The position numbers were made by a program, and so were the translations under genes. Below are positions 24,822 to 33,228 of a stretch of DNA of 64,000 nucleotides, in pieces (position 1 is the first letter of the stretch; each line of letters begins with the position of its first letter). The notes under the pieces were generated by a model. The model had not been told where the DNA came from. It searched no databases and saw nothing but the letters and a program-made list of their open reading frames with translations. The DNA is from Oscillospiraceae bacterium (GTDB lineage Bacteria > Bacillota > Clostridia > Saccharofermentanales > Saccharofermentanaceae), in NCBI GenBank assembly GCA_015069205.1, contig SVIZ01000011.1:1-64000 (forward strand), in the 5' to 3' direction.

Positions 24822-26843
24822 ATGAAAAAAGGTTTAGTTAAACTCATCGCGGGAGCTTTGGCAGGCATGTTCCTCCTTAGCGGATGTGACGCGCTTCCCA
24901 AGGGCTCAGACGGACCGCGTGAAGTTCCGCAGACCATCACGGCGGACTTCACAAAGAAGGAAAACAAGGGCAACTGGGTCACATATGGTGACTGCAAGGT
25001 AACCCTTAAGGATGGAACAGCTGTTGTTACGGAGCGTAAATCAAGCAACAGCGGTGTCGCAGTACCTTGCCCTGATTACAGAGGCAACACGATCAAGACA
25101 ACTGCACAGGCAACGACCGGAAATGACTCACTCACTCTTTCGATGAGATACGAGATCTTCGGCAACGTTACCTACGTAAACATTGCAGGCGGACAGCCCG
25201 ATGCATCCGGTGCGGTAAGCATTACCGGTACGGTCGAGATCCCTGCAAACGCAGAAAATGCTTTGATCTATCTCGAAGCAAATGACGTAAGAGATTACAC
25301 GGTTTCTTCTTTTACGGTAAGCATTGAAGGCGAGTTCAACAATCTTACGGGCGTACCTGTTGAATCACTTCAGGATCCTACACAGACAGCTTCTCTTGCA
25401 GCTGCTTATGCCGACTACTTCAAGTTCGGTGTAGCATCCCCTGCAACTGTCATGACAAACACAAACGACGGCTTCAGAAAGCTCATCACGACACAGTTCA
25501 ATTCAGTTACACCTGAAAACGAACTCAAGCCTGACAGCGTTCTTGATGCTGCTACAACACTTGCAGATCCCGCAAAGTACAATGAGTGCCCTGCGATCCA
25601 TTTCGATGCTGCAAAGCCCATCCTGGACTTCTGCAAAGAGAATGGCATCCAGATGAGAGGACATACTCTCGTATGGTATTCACAGACACCTTCTTGGCTC
25701 TTCTATGAGAACTATGATGTCAACGGAAATCTCGCAAGCAGAGAGCTCATGCTCAAGAGAATGGAAAACTATATCGACCAGGTCATGAACTGGTGCGAAG
25801 AGAATTATCCCGGCGTTATCTATGCCTGGGACGTAGTCAATGAAGCGGCCGCAGATGATGGGGGAATGAGAGACTGTTACTGGAAGCAGACAATTGGTGA
25901 TGACTACGTTGCTAAGGCATTCGAGTTTGCAAGAAAGCACGGACCTGCCGGGGTACAGCTCTTCTATAACGATTACAACGAATATCAGACATCCAAGCAG
26001 GATGACATCCTCGCTTTCCTGAAGCCTATCGCTGAAGCAGGCAACCTCGACGGTATGGGCATGCAGAGCCACATCAGCTCCGGCCTCAATGTCGACAACT
26101 ATGTTGAAGCTGCCAAGAGATATGCAGATGAGCTCGGTGTAGTTATCCACATCACAGAGCTTGACGTTACAGCACCCAAGTCAGTTAACCCTATGTACGA
26201 CCAGGGCGTTTACATGAAGAAGTTCTTCACAGCCATCATCGAAGCAGACAAGGCAGGCGTTCCGATCGAGTGCGTTACTGTCTGGGGCCTCACAGATGAC
26301 ATGAGCTGGAAGTCTGCAACAAAGCCGTTGCTCTTCTACGGAAACCTCTCACCCAAGCCGGCATACGAGGGCGTTATGTGCGCTATCAACGGCGGCGAGG
26401 TTGCAAAGCCTGCTGACTATGTTGAGCCTGTATCAGATACAACTCCTTTCACAGAGGACTATGAGGACCAGAGCTTCATCGGCGGTCCTAGATACAGCTC
26501 CGTACAGAAGGTTGTTGAAGGCGGTCACGACAGTGGTTTCTGCCTCCAGAATACAGAAGGTTATGCTGAGTACGACGGTTATTCGATCGACGTATCACAG
26601 TATGCAGGACACGTTATCCACGTAAGCTTCTGGATCAAGTCCAAGGCAGATGTCTGCAAGTGCACCGCTGACATCGACGGCACATGGCCTAACATTGCCG
26701 AAGTCCAGACTGGTTCTGATGAGTGGGTATTTGGCGAAGGCGATTTCGAGATCGAAGAAGGCGCTACTCTCACGATCTATTTCGAGAGTTCCGACATGAG
26801 CCCGTTCTTCCTCGACGACGTTGAGATCAAAGCTATGAACTGA
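24822..26843 (+). CDS. Lipoprotein endo-1,4-beta-xylanase, GH10 with flanking carbohydrate-binding regions
   Basis: A 673-residue extracellular enzyme that hydrolyses xylan. ATG 24822 follows GGAGGT; a frame extension of six residues lacks a site. The signal ends in LLSGC, so the protein is probably anchored to the membrane by lipid. Residues ~35-180 look like a beta-sandwich carbohydrate-binding module. The GH10 barrel spans ~190-530: RGHTLVWYSQTP, the acid/base Glu in AWDVVNEA (about residue 346) and the nucleophile Glu in HITELDV (about 443). A second beta-sandwich, probably CBM-like (FTEDYEDQSF onward), makes up the C-terminus. A single-gene unit with a terminator at 26871-26906. It would supply xylo- and arabino-sugars for the pentose locus further on. 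Confidence 0.93.
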   Translation: MKKGLVKLIAGALAGMFLLSGCDALPKGSDGPREVPQTITADFTKKENKGNWVTYGDCKVTLKDGTAVVTERKSSNSGVAVPCPDYRGNTIKTTAQATTGNDSLTLSMRYEIFGNVTYVNIAGGQPDASGAVSITGTVEIPANAENALIYLEANDVRDYTVSSFTVSIEGEFNNLTGVPVESLQDPTQTASLAAAYADYFKFGVASPATVMTNTNDGFRKLITTQFNSVTPENELKPDSVLDAATTLADPAKYNECPAIHFDAAKPILDFCKENGIQMRGHTLVWYSQTPSWLFYENYDVNGNLASRELMLKRMENYIDQVMNWCEENYPGVIYAWDVVNEAAADDGGMRDCYWKQTIGDDYVAKAFEFARKHGPAGVQLFYNDYNEYQTSKQDDILAFLKPIAEAGNLDGMGMQSHISSGLNVDNYVEAAKRYADELGVVIHITELDVTAPKSVNPMYDQGVYMKKFFTAIIEADKAGVPIECVTVWGLTDDMSWKSATKPLLFYGNLSPKPAYEGVMCAINGGEVAKPADYVEPVSDTTPFTEDYEDQSFIGGPRYSSVQKVVEGGHDSGFCLQNTEGYAEYDGYSIDVSQYAGHVIHVSFWIKSKADVCKCTADIDGTWPNIAEVQTGSDEWVFGEGDFEIEEGATLTIYFESSDMSPFFLDDVEIKAMN

Positions 26844-26870
26844 TAATTCAAACCGATTCTCCGTACAGGA

Positions 26871-26906
26871 CAGGGTGTCTCAGATTACTGAGGCACCTTG
26901 TTTTTT
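26871..26906 (+). terminator. Intrinsic terminator after the xylanase gene
   Basis: CAGGGTG-T-CTCAG (26871-26883) pairs with CTGAGGCACCTTG (26888-26900) around ATTA, allowing one G-T pair and one mismatch, followed by TTTTTT (26901-26906). Confidence 0.88.
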
Positions 26907-27019
26907 GCCGGGCGGTCCGTGAAAGCGCCACTGTAAACATGCTTCAGGCCTGGTTTTCGCGGGCGCCAAACAGTAATAACTCCCGGTGTTGTCTCAGCGG
27001 CAGCAATAAACATTTTATC

Positions 27020-27051
27020 GAAAAACAATAAAAAGTAATTGAAAAACAATA
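27020..27051. repeat. Two GAAAAACAATA direct repeats upstream of the 27108 gene
   Basis: GAAAAACAATA occurs at 27020-27030 and 27041-27051, 21 bp apart (two helical turns), just upstream of a TATAAT at 27065-27070. They could be a response-regulator-type binding site. The -35 region is unclear. Confidence 0.45.
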
Positions 27052-27107
27052 TAACACGTGCTAATATAATCCCAACCATGGTAATTCTTTATTAGGAGTA
27101 AGGTCAG

Positions 27108-27626
27108 ATGAAAAAGGGATTTGCTATAGGATTTGGTATCTTTGGTACGATAGCTCTTTTGTTTGGAGCGCTTATCTTCATGTTTATCCGTGGTTACGTC
27201 AAAGCTTCCAACGGGGATGTATACGAATCCATGACGGCTGAACAGCAGAAGGAGTATGGTTACAAGGCGCTGTTCCCGGATCTTGCACCATGCTTTGAGC
27301 GTTATGCAAAAAAGGGTTTGCGCGATGCGGTATATGAGGTCGAGACATATCAGTATAACAGCCTTGATGAGATGTATGAGGCTTTGCCTGAAGGGTGCAG
27401 GGATTCCATTGAGATAACCTTGCAGGATACAGATCCGGAAGACAGTAAAGATATTCAGGGCACAACCGTTAAGCGTTACCGGATCTCATCCGGTCTTCCG
27501 CTGCTCGACGAGGATACCATACCGGAAGAATACGAGTTTTACACCTATGGTGCGTTCCATGATTATTACGTATATGAATATGAAGATGGTACTTACCGTT
27601 TTGCAACTGTGATAAGTACCACCTGA
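27108..27626 (+). CDS. Membrane-anchored protein of unknown function
   Basis: A 172-residue protein with an N-terminal membrane segment (residues ~5-28, GFAIGFGIFGTIALLFGALI) and an acidic, tyrosine-rich outer domain (YVYEYEDGTYRF near the end). An AGGAG site lies about 10 bases before the ATG. No family recognised. It has its own -10 box (27065-27070), preceded by the GAAAAACAATA repeats. Confidence 0.75.
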   Translation: MKKGFAIGFGIFGTIALLFGALIFMFIRGYVKASNGDVYESMTAEQQKEYGYKALFPDLAPCFERYAKKGLRDAVYEVETYQYNSLDEMYEALPEGCRDSIEITLQDTDPEDSKDIQGTTVKRYRISSGLPLLDEDTIPEEYEFYTYGAFHDYYVYEYEDGTYRFATVISTT

Positions 27627-27648
27627 TAAAGTTTTTATATCTGTTGTA

Positions 27649-27705
27649 TTAAGCCTGTTTTTTATCCTTTGCGAAAAGCATTACTGCTTCAAGTATTATG
27701 CCTGC
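27649..27705 (-). pseudogene. Remnant: duplicated last 18 codons of a CPBP-type gene
   Basis: Immediately after the CPBP gene stop, in another frame, lies a second tail reading AGIILEAVMLFAKDKKQA then TAA (27705 down to 27649). It aligns with the true C-terminus PVIIFAAVLLFANGKKQA at 12 of 18 positions, including the final KKQA and stop. It overlaps the last bases of the intact gene. The simplest reading is a former tandem paralogue reduced to its end by deletion. Confidence 0.65.
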
Positions 27706-28589
27706 TTCTTTCCGTTTGCGAAAAGAAGTACTGCCGCAAATATTATCACCGGCAGGCATCCCAAAAGGCCGAAGCAGTTGGGTCCTAAGATCGACAGGTG
27801 TTGGTTGCCGCTCTTAAGAAGGAACATAAGGGGCATCGCTGCAGCATTCATTGAAGAGTGCATGAGGGAAGGGATCCAGATGCAGCCTGTTTTCTCGTAA
27901 GCGAAGTCGATCAGGATACCGAATGCACAAAGAGCTACGCATATCATGACGGGTCCTAAAAAAGACTTGCCGAAGTAATCGCCTTCGTAGAAGTAATTGC
28001 CGAGGATTACCAAAGGCCAGTGCCAGATGCCCCAGAGAGCGCCACCTGCAAGCTTGCCGCCGACAGGACCGAGCTTGCTCTTAAGGAACGGATACATAAC
28101 GCCTCTCCAGCCGGCTTCCTCGCCGAGGCTCGGAAGGATCTGGGAGATGGGGAGGAATGTAAGTGACATTACCGTCATCGTGATGAGCATTGCATAAGGG
28201 TTAATGGAAGATGTGTCGATGAGGGCTTTAGTCTCTTCGGGGAGCATTGCCATATAAGCGTCCAGGCTTACTCCGAATGCGTCCCTGTTGAACAGGAAGA
28301 AGAGCCCGGCGCCGATCCAGCTTAAGAGCTGGGGTCCGATGAGGGATGCAATCAGGTACTTAAACTTGAACTTCGGCTTCCATCCGAGCTTTTTGAAGGG
28401 AAGGCCGGATACGGCTACTGCGATCAAAGGAATGAATATTGCTATGAACCTGAAAAGGAACAGACAGAGCAGAGTGTTGCCGCCTTTATAGGCAATTCCT
28501 GCGATTGAAAGAGGGATATATGCCACCAGAAAGGCGACAGCCATAAAGATACCAAACTTTTTGTTTGTTATTTCAGAAGTGTTTATCAT
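27696..28589 (-). CDS. CPBP family intramembrane protease
   Basis: A 297-residue polytopic membrane protein of the CPBP (CAAX protease/bacteriocin-processing, Abi) family. The three conserved motifs are present: EEAGWRG (about residue 158), GIWHWP (about 188) with the H used in catalysis, and HSSMNAA (about 244). Around eight membrane helices. Partners in bacteria range from peptide processing to bacteriocin self-immunity. It follows the XRE regulator gene by 16 bp and is presumably controlled by it. Confidence 0.9.
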   Translation of the reverse strand: MINTSEITNKKFGIFMAVAFLVAYIPLSIAGIAYKGGNTLLCLFLFRFIAIFIPLIAVAVSGLPFKKLGWKPKFKFKYLIASLIGPQLLSWIGAGLFFLFNRDAFGVSLDAYMAMLPEETKALIDTSSINPYAMLITMTVMSLTFLPISQILPSLGEEAGWRGVMYPFLKSKLGPVGGKLAGGALWGIWHWPLVILGNYFYEGDYFGKSFLGPVMICVALCAFGILIDFAYEKTGCIWIPSLMHSSMNAAAMPLMFLLKSGNQHLSILGPNCFGLLGCLPVIIFAAVLLFANGKKQA

Positions 28590-28605
28590 ATTGTGATCCT
28601 CATTA

Positions 28606-29121
28606 TTATTTCTTGTTTTTGCCGAGCTTTGATTGCTTCCATTCCGTGACCTTACGGAAATTCTTGTCGGTAATGAAGATGCCCATAATGAGCATTCCGA
28701 ACATTATTCCGAGCAGGCCGCCGTTGAGAAAGCCGTAAAGGCCGGTATCGATATCCGGTCCGAAGAAGATCAGAAGAATGTAGAGAGCTCCGCAAACGGT
28801 TGCGCCGATGAACATCAGCTGCATTCTCTTCATTACTTTCTTCATATTGTCGTCAGTGTAATCTGCTGCCATGAGCATTGTTTCTTTAAGATCCTTATCC
28901 ATGGTCTCGTTTTTCCTTTCGCCATTGAAGATTTCCCTCATGTCGACATCGTAAAGATCTGCAAGCTCAACTAAGATCGAGAGGTCCGGAAGGTTGCTTC
29001 CTGTCTCCCATCTTGAGACTGTTCTTCTTGAGACGTTCATCTTATCTGCAAGTTCTTCCTGAGTAAGGTTTTTGTCCTTTCGAAGTGTCTTAAGAAATTC
29101 TCCAATCTTCTGCTGATCCAT
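28606..29121 (-). CDS. XRE family transcriptional regulator with membrane tail
   Basis: A 171-residue protein. Residues ~3-58 form a lambda-repressor-type helix-turn-helix (LTQEELADKMNVSRRTVSRW). The C-terminal third has two membrane segments (about 105-125 and 130-152), so the protein may be held at the membrane. ATG 29121 is preceded by AAGGAGG with suitable spacing; a longer frame has no site. It is the first gene of an operon with the CPBP protease. An inverted repeat near its transcription start (29215-29233) is a candidate own operator. Confidence 0.87.
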   Translation of the reverse strand: MDQQKIGEFLKTLRKDKNLTQEELADKMNVSRRTVSRWETGSNLPDLSILVELADLYDVDMREIFNGERKNETMDKDLKETMLMAADYTDDNMKKVMKRMQLMFIGATVCGALYILLIFFGPDIDTGLYGFLNGGLLGIMFGMLIMGIFITDKNFRKVTEWKQSKLGKNKK

Positions 29122-29214
29122 TTCCGTCTGCCTCCTTGAGTGATGGCTTGAGTTTAGTTTTCCGCCCGCCCGAAAAACAGGACACAAAACGAGCAAATGC
29201 CTTGTTTTCGGGAA

Positions 29215-29233
29215 TGGGACACCAAATGTCCCA
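29215..29233. promoter_or_regulatory. Candidate operator, 7-bp inverted repeat
   Basis: TGGGACA (29215-29221) and TGTCCCA (29227-29233) form a perfect inverted repeat with a 5-bp centre. It lies just downstream of the predicted minus-strand transcription start for the XRE gene, a good place for autorepression. A related half-site, AGGACACAAAA, lies at 29179-29189. Confidence 0.5.
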
Positions 29234-29245
29234 TGGTTTTTGCTT

Positions 29246-29254
29246 ATTATAACA
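29246..29254 (-). promoter_or_regulatory. Extended -10 promoter of the XRE-CPBP operon
   Basis: Read on the minus strand, the sequence is TGTTATAAT, a perfect extended -10 (TGnTATAAT). No good -35 is visible, as is common for extended -10 promoters. Confidence 0.5.
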
Positions 29255-29272
29255 AAGGGTTTTCTTAGCGCG

Positions 29273-29281
29273 TGTTATAAT
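29273..29281 (+). promoter_or_regulatory. Extended -10 promoter of the deacetylase gene
   Basis: TGTTATAAT at 29273-29281 is a perfect extended -10 on the plus strand, 54 bp before the ATG at 29335. It is divergent from the XRE promoter 20 bp away, and both may respond to the same regulator. Confidence 0.5.
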
Positions 29282-29334
29282 TGTCTTCAGGCATCAGGAT
29301 ATGATAGTTAATGAATAAATATGAGGATGAAATA

Positions 29335-30033
29335 ATGATCAGGGCATTACTTACAATCGATGACGTCTCATCAAATAACACACCCGCAATCGTTGATTAC
29401 TTAAACGGGAAGAATATTCCCGCGATAATGTTCATGGTAGGGCAGTGGGCCGAAAACCACCCTGCAGAACTGATATATGCATTGCAGCACGGCATGATCG
29501 TAGGCAACCACAGCTATACCCATCCTCATTTCTCTGAGATCAGTTTTGAAGAATGCAAAAAAGAGATCGAAAAGAACGAGGAAGTCTTAAATAAGTTCTA
29601 CGAAGAAGCCGGCGTTGAGAGAAAGTACAGACCTTTCCGTTTCCCTTATGGTGACAAGGGCGGAGACAACAAAGCCCTCATTCAGGAATATCTTTCCGGG
29701 CAGGGCTTCAACAAAGTCGACGATACTAAATTCGGCTATCCTTTCTGGACAGAAGAAGGCCACAACAAGGACATCGATACATTCTGGACTTTTGATTTTG
29801 CTGAATATAACATCCGTCCGGGCTCAGGCTTCGGCCTTGAAGACGTCATGAAGCGCATCTACGATAAGGAACCCGGGACAGGTGCTCCGCTTTTGGCTGA
29901 CGGAAGCTGCCACCTGCTGCTCCTTCATGCGCATGATGAGACGGAAGCCATGGTTCCTGAGTACTATAAGATCTTCATCGAAGAGCTGCTCAAGAACGGC
30001 GTGGAGTTTGTAAAGCCCGAATTTATTTCTTAA
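29335..30033 (+). CDS. Polysaccharide deacetylase (NodB family)
   Basis: A 232-residue CE4-type deacetylase. Motif 1 is TIDDVSS (the two Asp include the catalytic base), motif 2 is HSYTHPH (the two metal-binding His) and motif 3 is RFPYGDKGG. A C-terminal LLLLHAHDE supplies the final His. There is no signal peptide, so the protein is probably cytoplasmic and acts on soluble amino sugars or oligosaccharides. ATG 29335 has GAGG 8 bases upstream; ATG 29311 is possible but less well placed. Its stop overlaps the convergent DUF3021 gene by 4 bp. Confidence 0.85.
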   Translation: MIRALLTIDDVSSNNTPAIVDYLNGKNIPAIMFMVGQWAENHPAELIYALQHGMIVGNHSYTHPHFSEISFEECKKEIEKNEEVLNKFYEEAGVERKYRPFRFPYGDKGGDNKALIQEYLSGQGFNKVDDTKFGYPFWTEEGHNKDIDTFWTFDFAEYNIRPGSGFGLEDVMKRIYDKEPGTGAPLLADGSCHLLLLHAHDETEAMVPEYYKIFIEELLKNGVEFVKPEFIS

Positions 30034-30479
30034 TCCCGGGATTCCTTTGCCGAGAAAGATCTCTGGAACTCCTTCAGATCGGAGGTCATGATCTTCGCGC
30101 TTCTCTTATCGAAGAAAAATCTGATGACGATAACGAGCACGAAGACTACTGCGATCGATACCATCTCTGCAATTATGAGCGTAAGATTCTCAATCCTTAA
30201 GCCGTTGATCCCGAATGTGAATATAAGGATTATGAGTTCGATCGACAGAAGCTGGATCACTTCTCTTACTATCATCTGCTTTACGGTCAGCTCGCGCTTT
30301 GAGTACATGACAATGCCGGGAATTATTCCGAGCGCTCCGTCGATTATCGGTACAAGAAAAGCCGAATAGGTGATCTCCTGGTCGGGTGCGAGGATCGTTC
30401 CGCATACGAATATCACGATATTTACCAGAGTTACTATGATGAAGAAATTCATCAGATTGTCTTTTATGTTTTCCTTCAT
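30030..30479 (-). CDS. DUF3021 family membrane protein
   Basis: A 149-residue protein with four membrane helices (residues ~10-30, 40-60, 73-95 and 103-125) and a basic C-terminus. It matches DUF3021, which is regularly encoded next to a LytTR DNA-binding protein, as it is here (3 bp downstream of it). The pair is thought to work as a membrane-controlled regulator. The function of the system is not known. Confidence 0.85.
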   Translation of the reverse strand: MKENIKDNLMNFFIIVTLVNIVIFVCGTILAPDQEITYSAFLVPIIDGALGIIPGIVMYSKRELTVKQMIVREVIQLLSIELIILIFTFGINGLRIENLTLIIAEMVSIAVVFVLVIVIRFFFDKRSAKIMTSDLKEFQRSFSAKESRD

Positions 30480-30482
30480 GAC

Positions 30483-30926
30483 TTATACCTTCTTCGAGAT
30501 GAATTCCTTGAACGGATTAACGTATTTGCGCGAGATTATTACCTCTTCGCCGTTTCTTAAGATGCAGCTGAATCTTCCGTTCAGCGCGGGCTTGATCGAA
30601 TCGACTTTCATGATGTTTAACACGACTGATTTGGAGATCCTTAAAAAGCTCCTGCCTTTTAACAGTTCTTCGAATTCATAGAGCTTTCTTGTGGTCTCAT
30701 AACAGTCTTTGGATGAGTAGATGAAAGTCTTGTTGTCGACCGATTCGATGTAGAAGATCTCGGTCACGGGGATCGCGTATTTCTTCTCGCCCTTCGTGCC
30801 GCTTATGTTGCCTTCCAGGTTTTCCACAAACCTGACGATATCGTTGATACGGCCGTCACGCACGTGACAGCCGATCTCGATATATTCCTCTTCGGTCTCG
30901 CCGATCTTCTTAACGTTAATGTCCAT
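30483..30926 (-). CDS. LytTR family DNA-binding regulator
   Basis: A 147-residue protein whose C-terminal ~100 residues are a LytTR domain (EIFYIESVDNKTFIYS, YEFEELLKGRSFLRISKSVV, VNPFKEFISKK). There is no receiver domain, so it depends on a partner, probably the DUF3021 membrane protein encoded 3 bp downstream. Its ATG overlaps the stop of the upstream hydrolase gene by 1 base (TAATG), which indicates translational coupling. Confidence 0.9.
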   Translation of the reverse strand: MDINVKKIGETEEEYIEIGCHVRDGRINDIVRFVENLEGNISGTKGEKKYAIPVTEIFYIESVDNKTFIYSSKDCYETTRKLYEFEELLKGRSFLRISKSVVLNIMKVDSIKPALNGRFSCILRNGEEVIISRKYVNPFKEFISKKV

Positions 30927-32302
30927 TATCTGACTCCGGGATAAGATTCGTTCACAGAGAACTGACCTTCTCCTTTAAGATAGCAATCAAAGAAACTGAC
31001 CGCAAGGGAGTTTACCCGGTCCATCATGTAAGCGTTGTCGACGTTGCCCGAGCCTAAAAGTTTTGCGAGGAAAGGCGAGAACAGCGGAAGATCCGTATAA
31101 TCCATGTGGAGCGACCCTTCGAAGTATGTGCCGTAGTAAACATCGGCATTGTCCCTGATAACGAAATTCGGATAGGGATAATCCATCTTCTCGATCTCGG
31201 TCAGTTCGTAGTAGCTTTCCGCATTCTTCAGCTCGAAAAGAGGCACGTGGTACTCCACGTCTTCAATTATATATTTGCCGTCTTTAGCGCCTTTTATGGA
31301 TCCGAGCATCGTTCCGTCGATGTCGATCACTGCATCGATGTCATCTCTTTCCAAGCCGATCTCGACAGCAGTCGCGCCGCCCATCGAATGACCCATAACA
31401 CCGATCTTGTCCGTATCGATGAGGCCAAGAGCTTCCAGAGAATCTTTCTTTAATGATTCATTTTCAAACCAGTATGCTTCGATGTCGTTTTCATCCGCTC
31501 CTTTCTTGAGTTCGTCGAGCACGAAGTTCATGTCATCAACACGGAGCTTCATCCACTTGGCAGATTCTTCGGAGATCATCTCTTCTGCAGCATCTCCGTT
31601 TGCGTTCATTACGCTGTTAATGAAATCAGGATCAACGGTAATCGTCTTTCCGTTTGTATCCTTCGTGAAGAAAGAGTGATATGGGTGATCAAGGCTTACG
31701 ACGACATAGCCCTGGCTTGCAAGTTCAAGATAAGTTGAAGCGTTGCTCTCATAATATCCGAATGCGCCGTGAGAGAAAACGACGAGAGGGAATCTGTCAC
31801 CTTCGGATGCATTCTCCGGATAGAAGAAATAAACGGGAACTTCCCTATAAGAACCGTCGCTCTCAAACTCTTCGATCCTGTTCTTATCGGCCAGGATGGC
31901 ACTGCTCTGCTTTACTCCATAAGGGCCGTGAACAGGGAGTCCCGCGTAGTCCGTGAAGATGAATGAAGGCAGCATTGCGCCTGCGATAAGAAGGATGCTT
32001 AATATAAGGCTTGCGATCTTTCCGGAGAGCTTCTTTGCCACGGTCTTGTTTTTGTTGATGAGCACTGACACACCTGCAAAAACAAGTCTTATGACAAGAA
32101 GGATAATAAGTCCCGTGAACCTGAAACTCGTATCGATCCCGGGAAGGAGCAGCATCAACGCGAAAAGTACCGCCTGTCCAAGATTGGCGATGAGTCGTCT
32201 TAACGACCACGTCTTTTTGGAAGACTTTTTTATCTGGTCGAAGATCAGAAATCCGATCTCAATTGCCGCCATTAAAATGAGTAGTAAATATGCCATAACC
32301 AT
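30926..32302 (-). CDS. Membrane-anchored alpha/beta hydrolase (PAF-acetylhydrolase-like)
   Basis: A 458-residue protein. Four membrane helices occupy the first ~125 residues. The hydrolase domain has the oxyanion strand VVFSHGAFGYYESN (about residue 180), YVVVSLDHPYH (~205), the nucleophile elbow GHSMGG (~307) and acidic DIDGTMLG (~331). The layout recalls platelet-activating-factor acetylhydrolase or chlorophyllase-type esterases. The start is ambiguous between ATG 32302 and 32296. It is first in an operon with LytTR and DUF3021 genes, which may control it. Confidence 0.84.
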   Translation of the reverse strand: MVMAYLLLILMAAIEIGFLIFDQIKKSSKKTWSLRRLIANLGQAVLFALMLLLPGIDTSFRFTGLIILLVIRLVFAGVSVLINKNKTVAKKLSGKIASLILSILLIAGAMLPSFIFTDYAGLPVHGPYGVKQSSAILADKNRIEEFESDGSYREVPVYFFYPENASEGDRFPLVVFSHGAFGYYESNASTYLELASQGYVVVSLDHPYHSFFTKDTNGKTITVDPDFINSVMNANGDAAEEMISEESAKWMKLRVDDMNFVLDELKKGADENDIEAYWFENESLKKDSLEALGLIDTDKIGVMGHSMGGATAVEIGLERDDIDAVIDIDGTMLGSIKGAKDGKYIIEDVEYHVPLFELKNAESYYELTEIEKMDYPYPNFVIRDNADVYYGTYFEGSLHMDYTDLPLFSPFLAKLLGSGNVDNAYMMDRVNSLAVSFFDCYLKGEGQFSVNESYPGVR

Positions 32303-32468
32303 ACCTGCCTTTGCTTGTTTTGAGGCGAGTATAGTTAACGGAATTCCCGGGCTCAATGACTCTTAAGGTAAGATGCAAAAAAGCGTTGTGAAATGCAGAA
32401 AATGCCTTAACCAATACGAATTACATATTGGTATAATGGGAAATATAAATTTTCGGAGGTATATGAAT

Positions 32469-32699
32469 ATGCCGCATGTAGAGATCAAATGCTATCCGGG
32501 CAGAACGGAAGAAGTAAAGGCAAAGTGTGCCGAAGAAGTAGCTAAGGCAATTTCTGAAACAATGGGATGCGATCTGTCAAGCGTTTCCATCGCGATAAAA
32601 GAGGTCGAAAAGGAAGACTGGAAGTCAAAGGTCTGGGATACACAGATCGCGCCTGAGTGTGACAGCTTATATAAAAAGCCCGGTTATACTTGTGACTGA
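32469..32699 (+). CDS. 4-oxalocrotonate tautomerase family protein
   Basis: A 76-residue tautomerase-superfamily protein. ATG 32469 is chosen over ATG 32463 because GGAGGT (32455-32460) is then 8 bases away and because Met is followed directly by Pro (MPHVEIKCYPG), the catalytic amino-terminal proline of this family. The natural substrate is unknown. A nitroreductase gene follows after 14 bp. Confidence 0.88.
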   Translation: MPHVEIKCYPGRTEEVKAKCAEEVAKAISETMGCDLSSVSIAIKEVEKEDWKSKVWDTQIAPECDSLYKKPGYTCD

Positions 32700-32713
32700 T
32701 CAAGGAGGATGCC

Positions 32714-33226
32714 ATGGAATTCACCGATGTAATAAGAGACCGTTATTCATGCAAGAGTTACGACGGAAGAAAAGTCGAGCCTGAAAAGCTTGAGAGGATC
32801 CTTGAGGCAGGAAGGCTCGCGCCCACAGCGAAGAACCTTCAGGAACAGCACATCTACGTCATCCAGTCTGACGACGGACTTGCGAAGATAGATAAAGTCA
32901 CACCCTGCAGATACAACGCAGGCACATGCCTTCTTGTTGCTTTCGATAAGAACAACGTTTATACATATCCGGATTCTGCAAGGGAATCAGGCGTTGAGGA
33001 TGCATCGATCGTTGCAACGCATCTCATGCTCGCAGCGGCAAACGAAGGTGTCGACAGCTGCTGGCTCAACTGCATCGATCTTGAGCAGATAAGATCCGTA
33101 TTCGATCTTCCTGACAACGAGGATGTTCTCATGATCCTTGATCTCGGTTATGCATCGGCAGGAACAGGTCCTCTTTCAAATCACGGAAAGAGAAAGCCTT
33201 TGTCGGAGACAGTTACTTATCTGTGA
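32714..33226 (+). CDS. Nitroreductase family protein
   Basis: A 170-residue flavin oxidoreductase of the nitroreductase fold. The FMN-binding start RDRYSCKSYDGRKV and the central APTAKNLQEQHIYVIQ are recognisable, and the C-terminal ILDLGYAS...HGKRKPLSETV is typical. A short form with no Fe-S domain. It is co-transcribed with the tautomerase and convergent with the transglutaminase gene (2 bp apart). Confidence 0.9.
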   Translation: MEFTDVIRDRYSCKSYDGRKVEPEKLERILEAGRLAPTAKNLQEQHIYVIQSDDGLAKIDKVTPCRYNAGTCLLVAFDKNNVYTYPDSARESGVEDASIVATHLMLAAANEGVDSCWLNCIDLEQIRSVFDLPDNEDVLMILDLGYASAGTGPLSNHGKRKPLSETVTYL

Positions 33227-33228
33227 TA

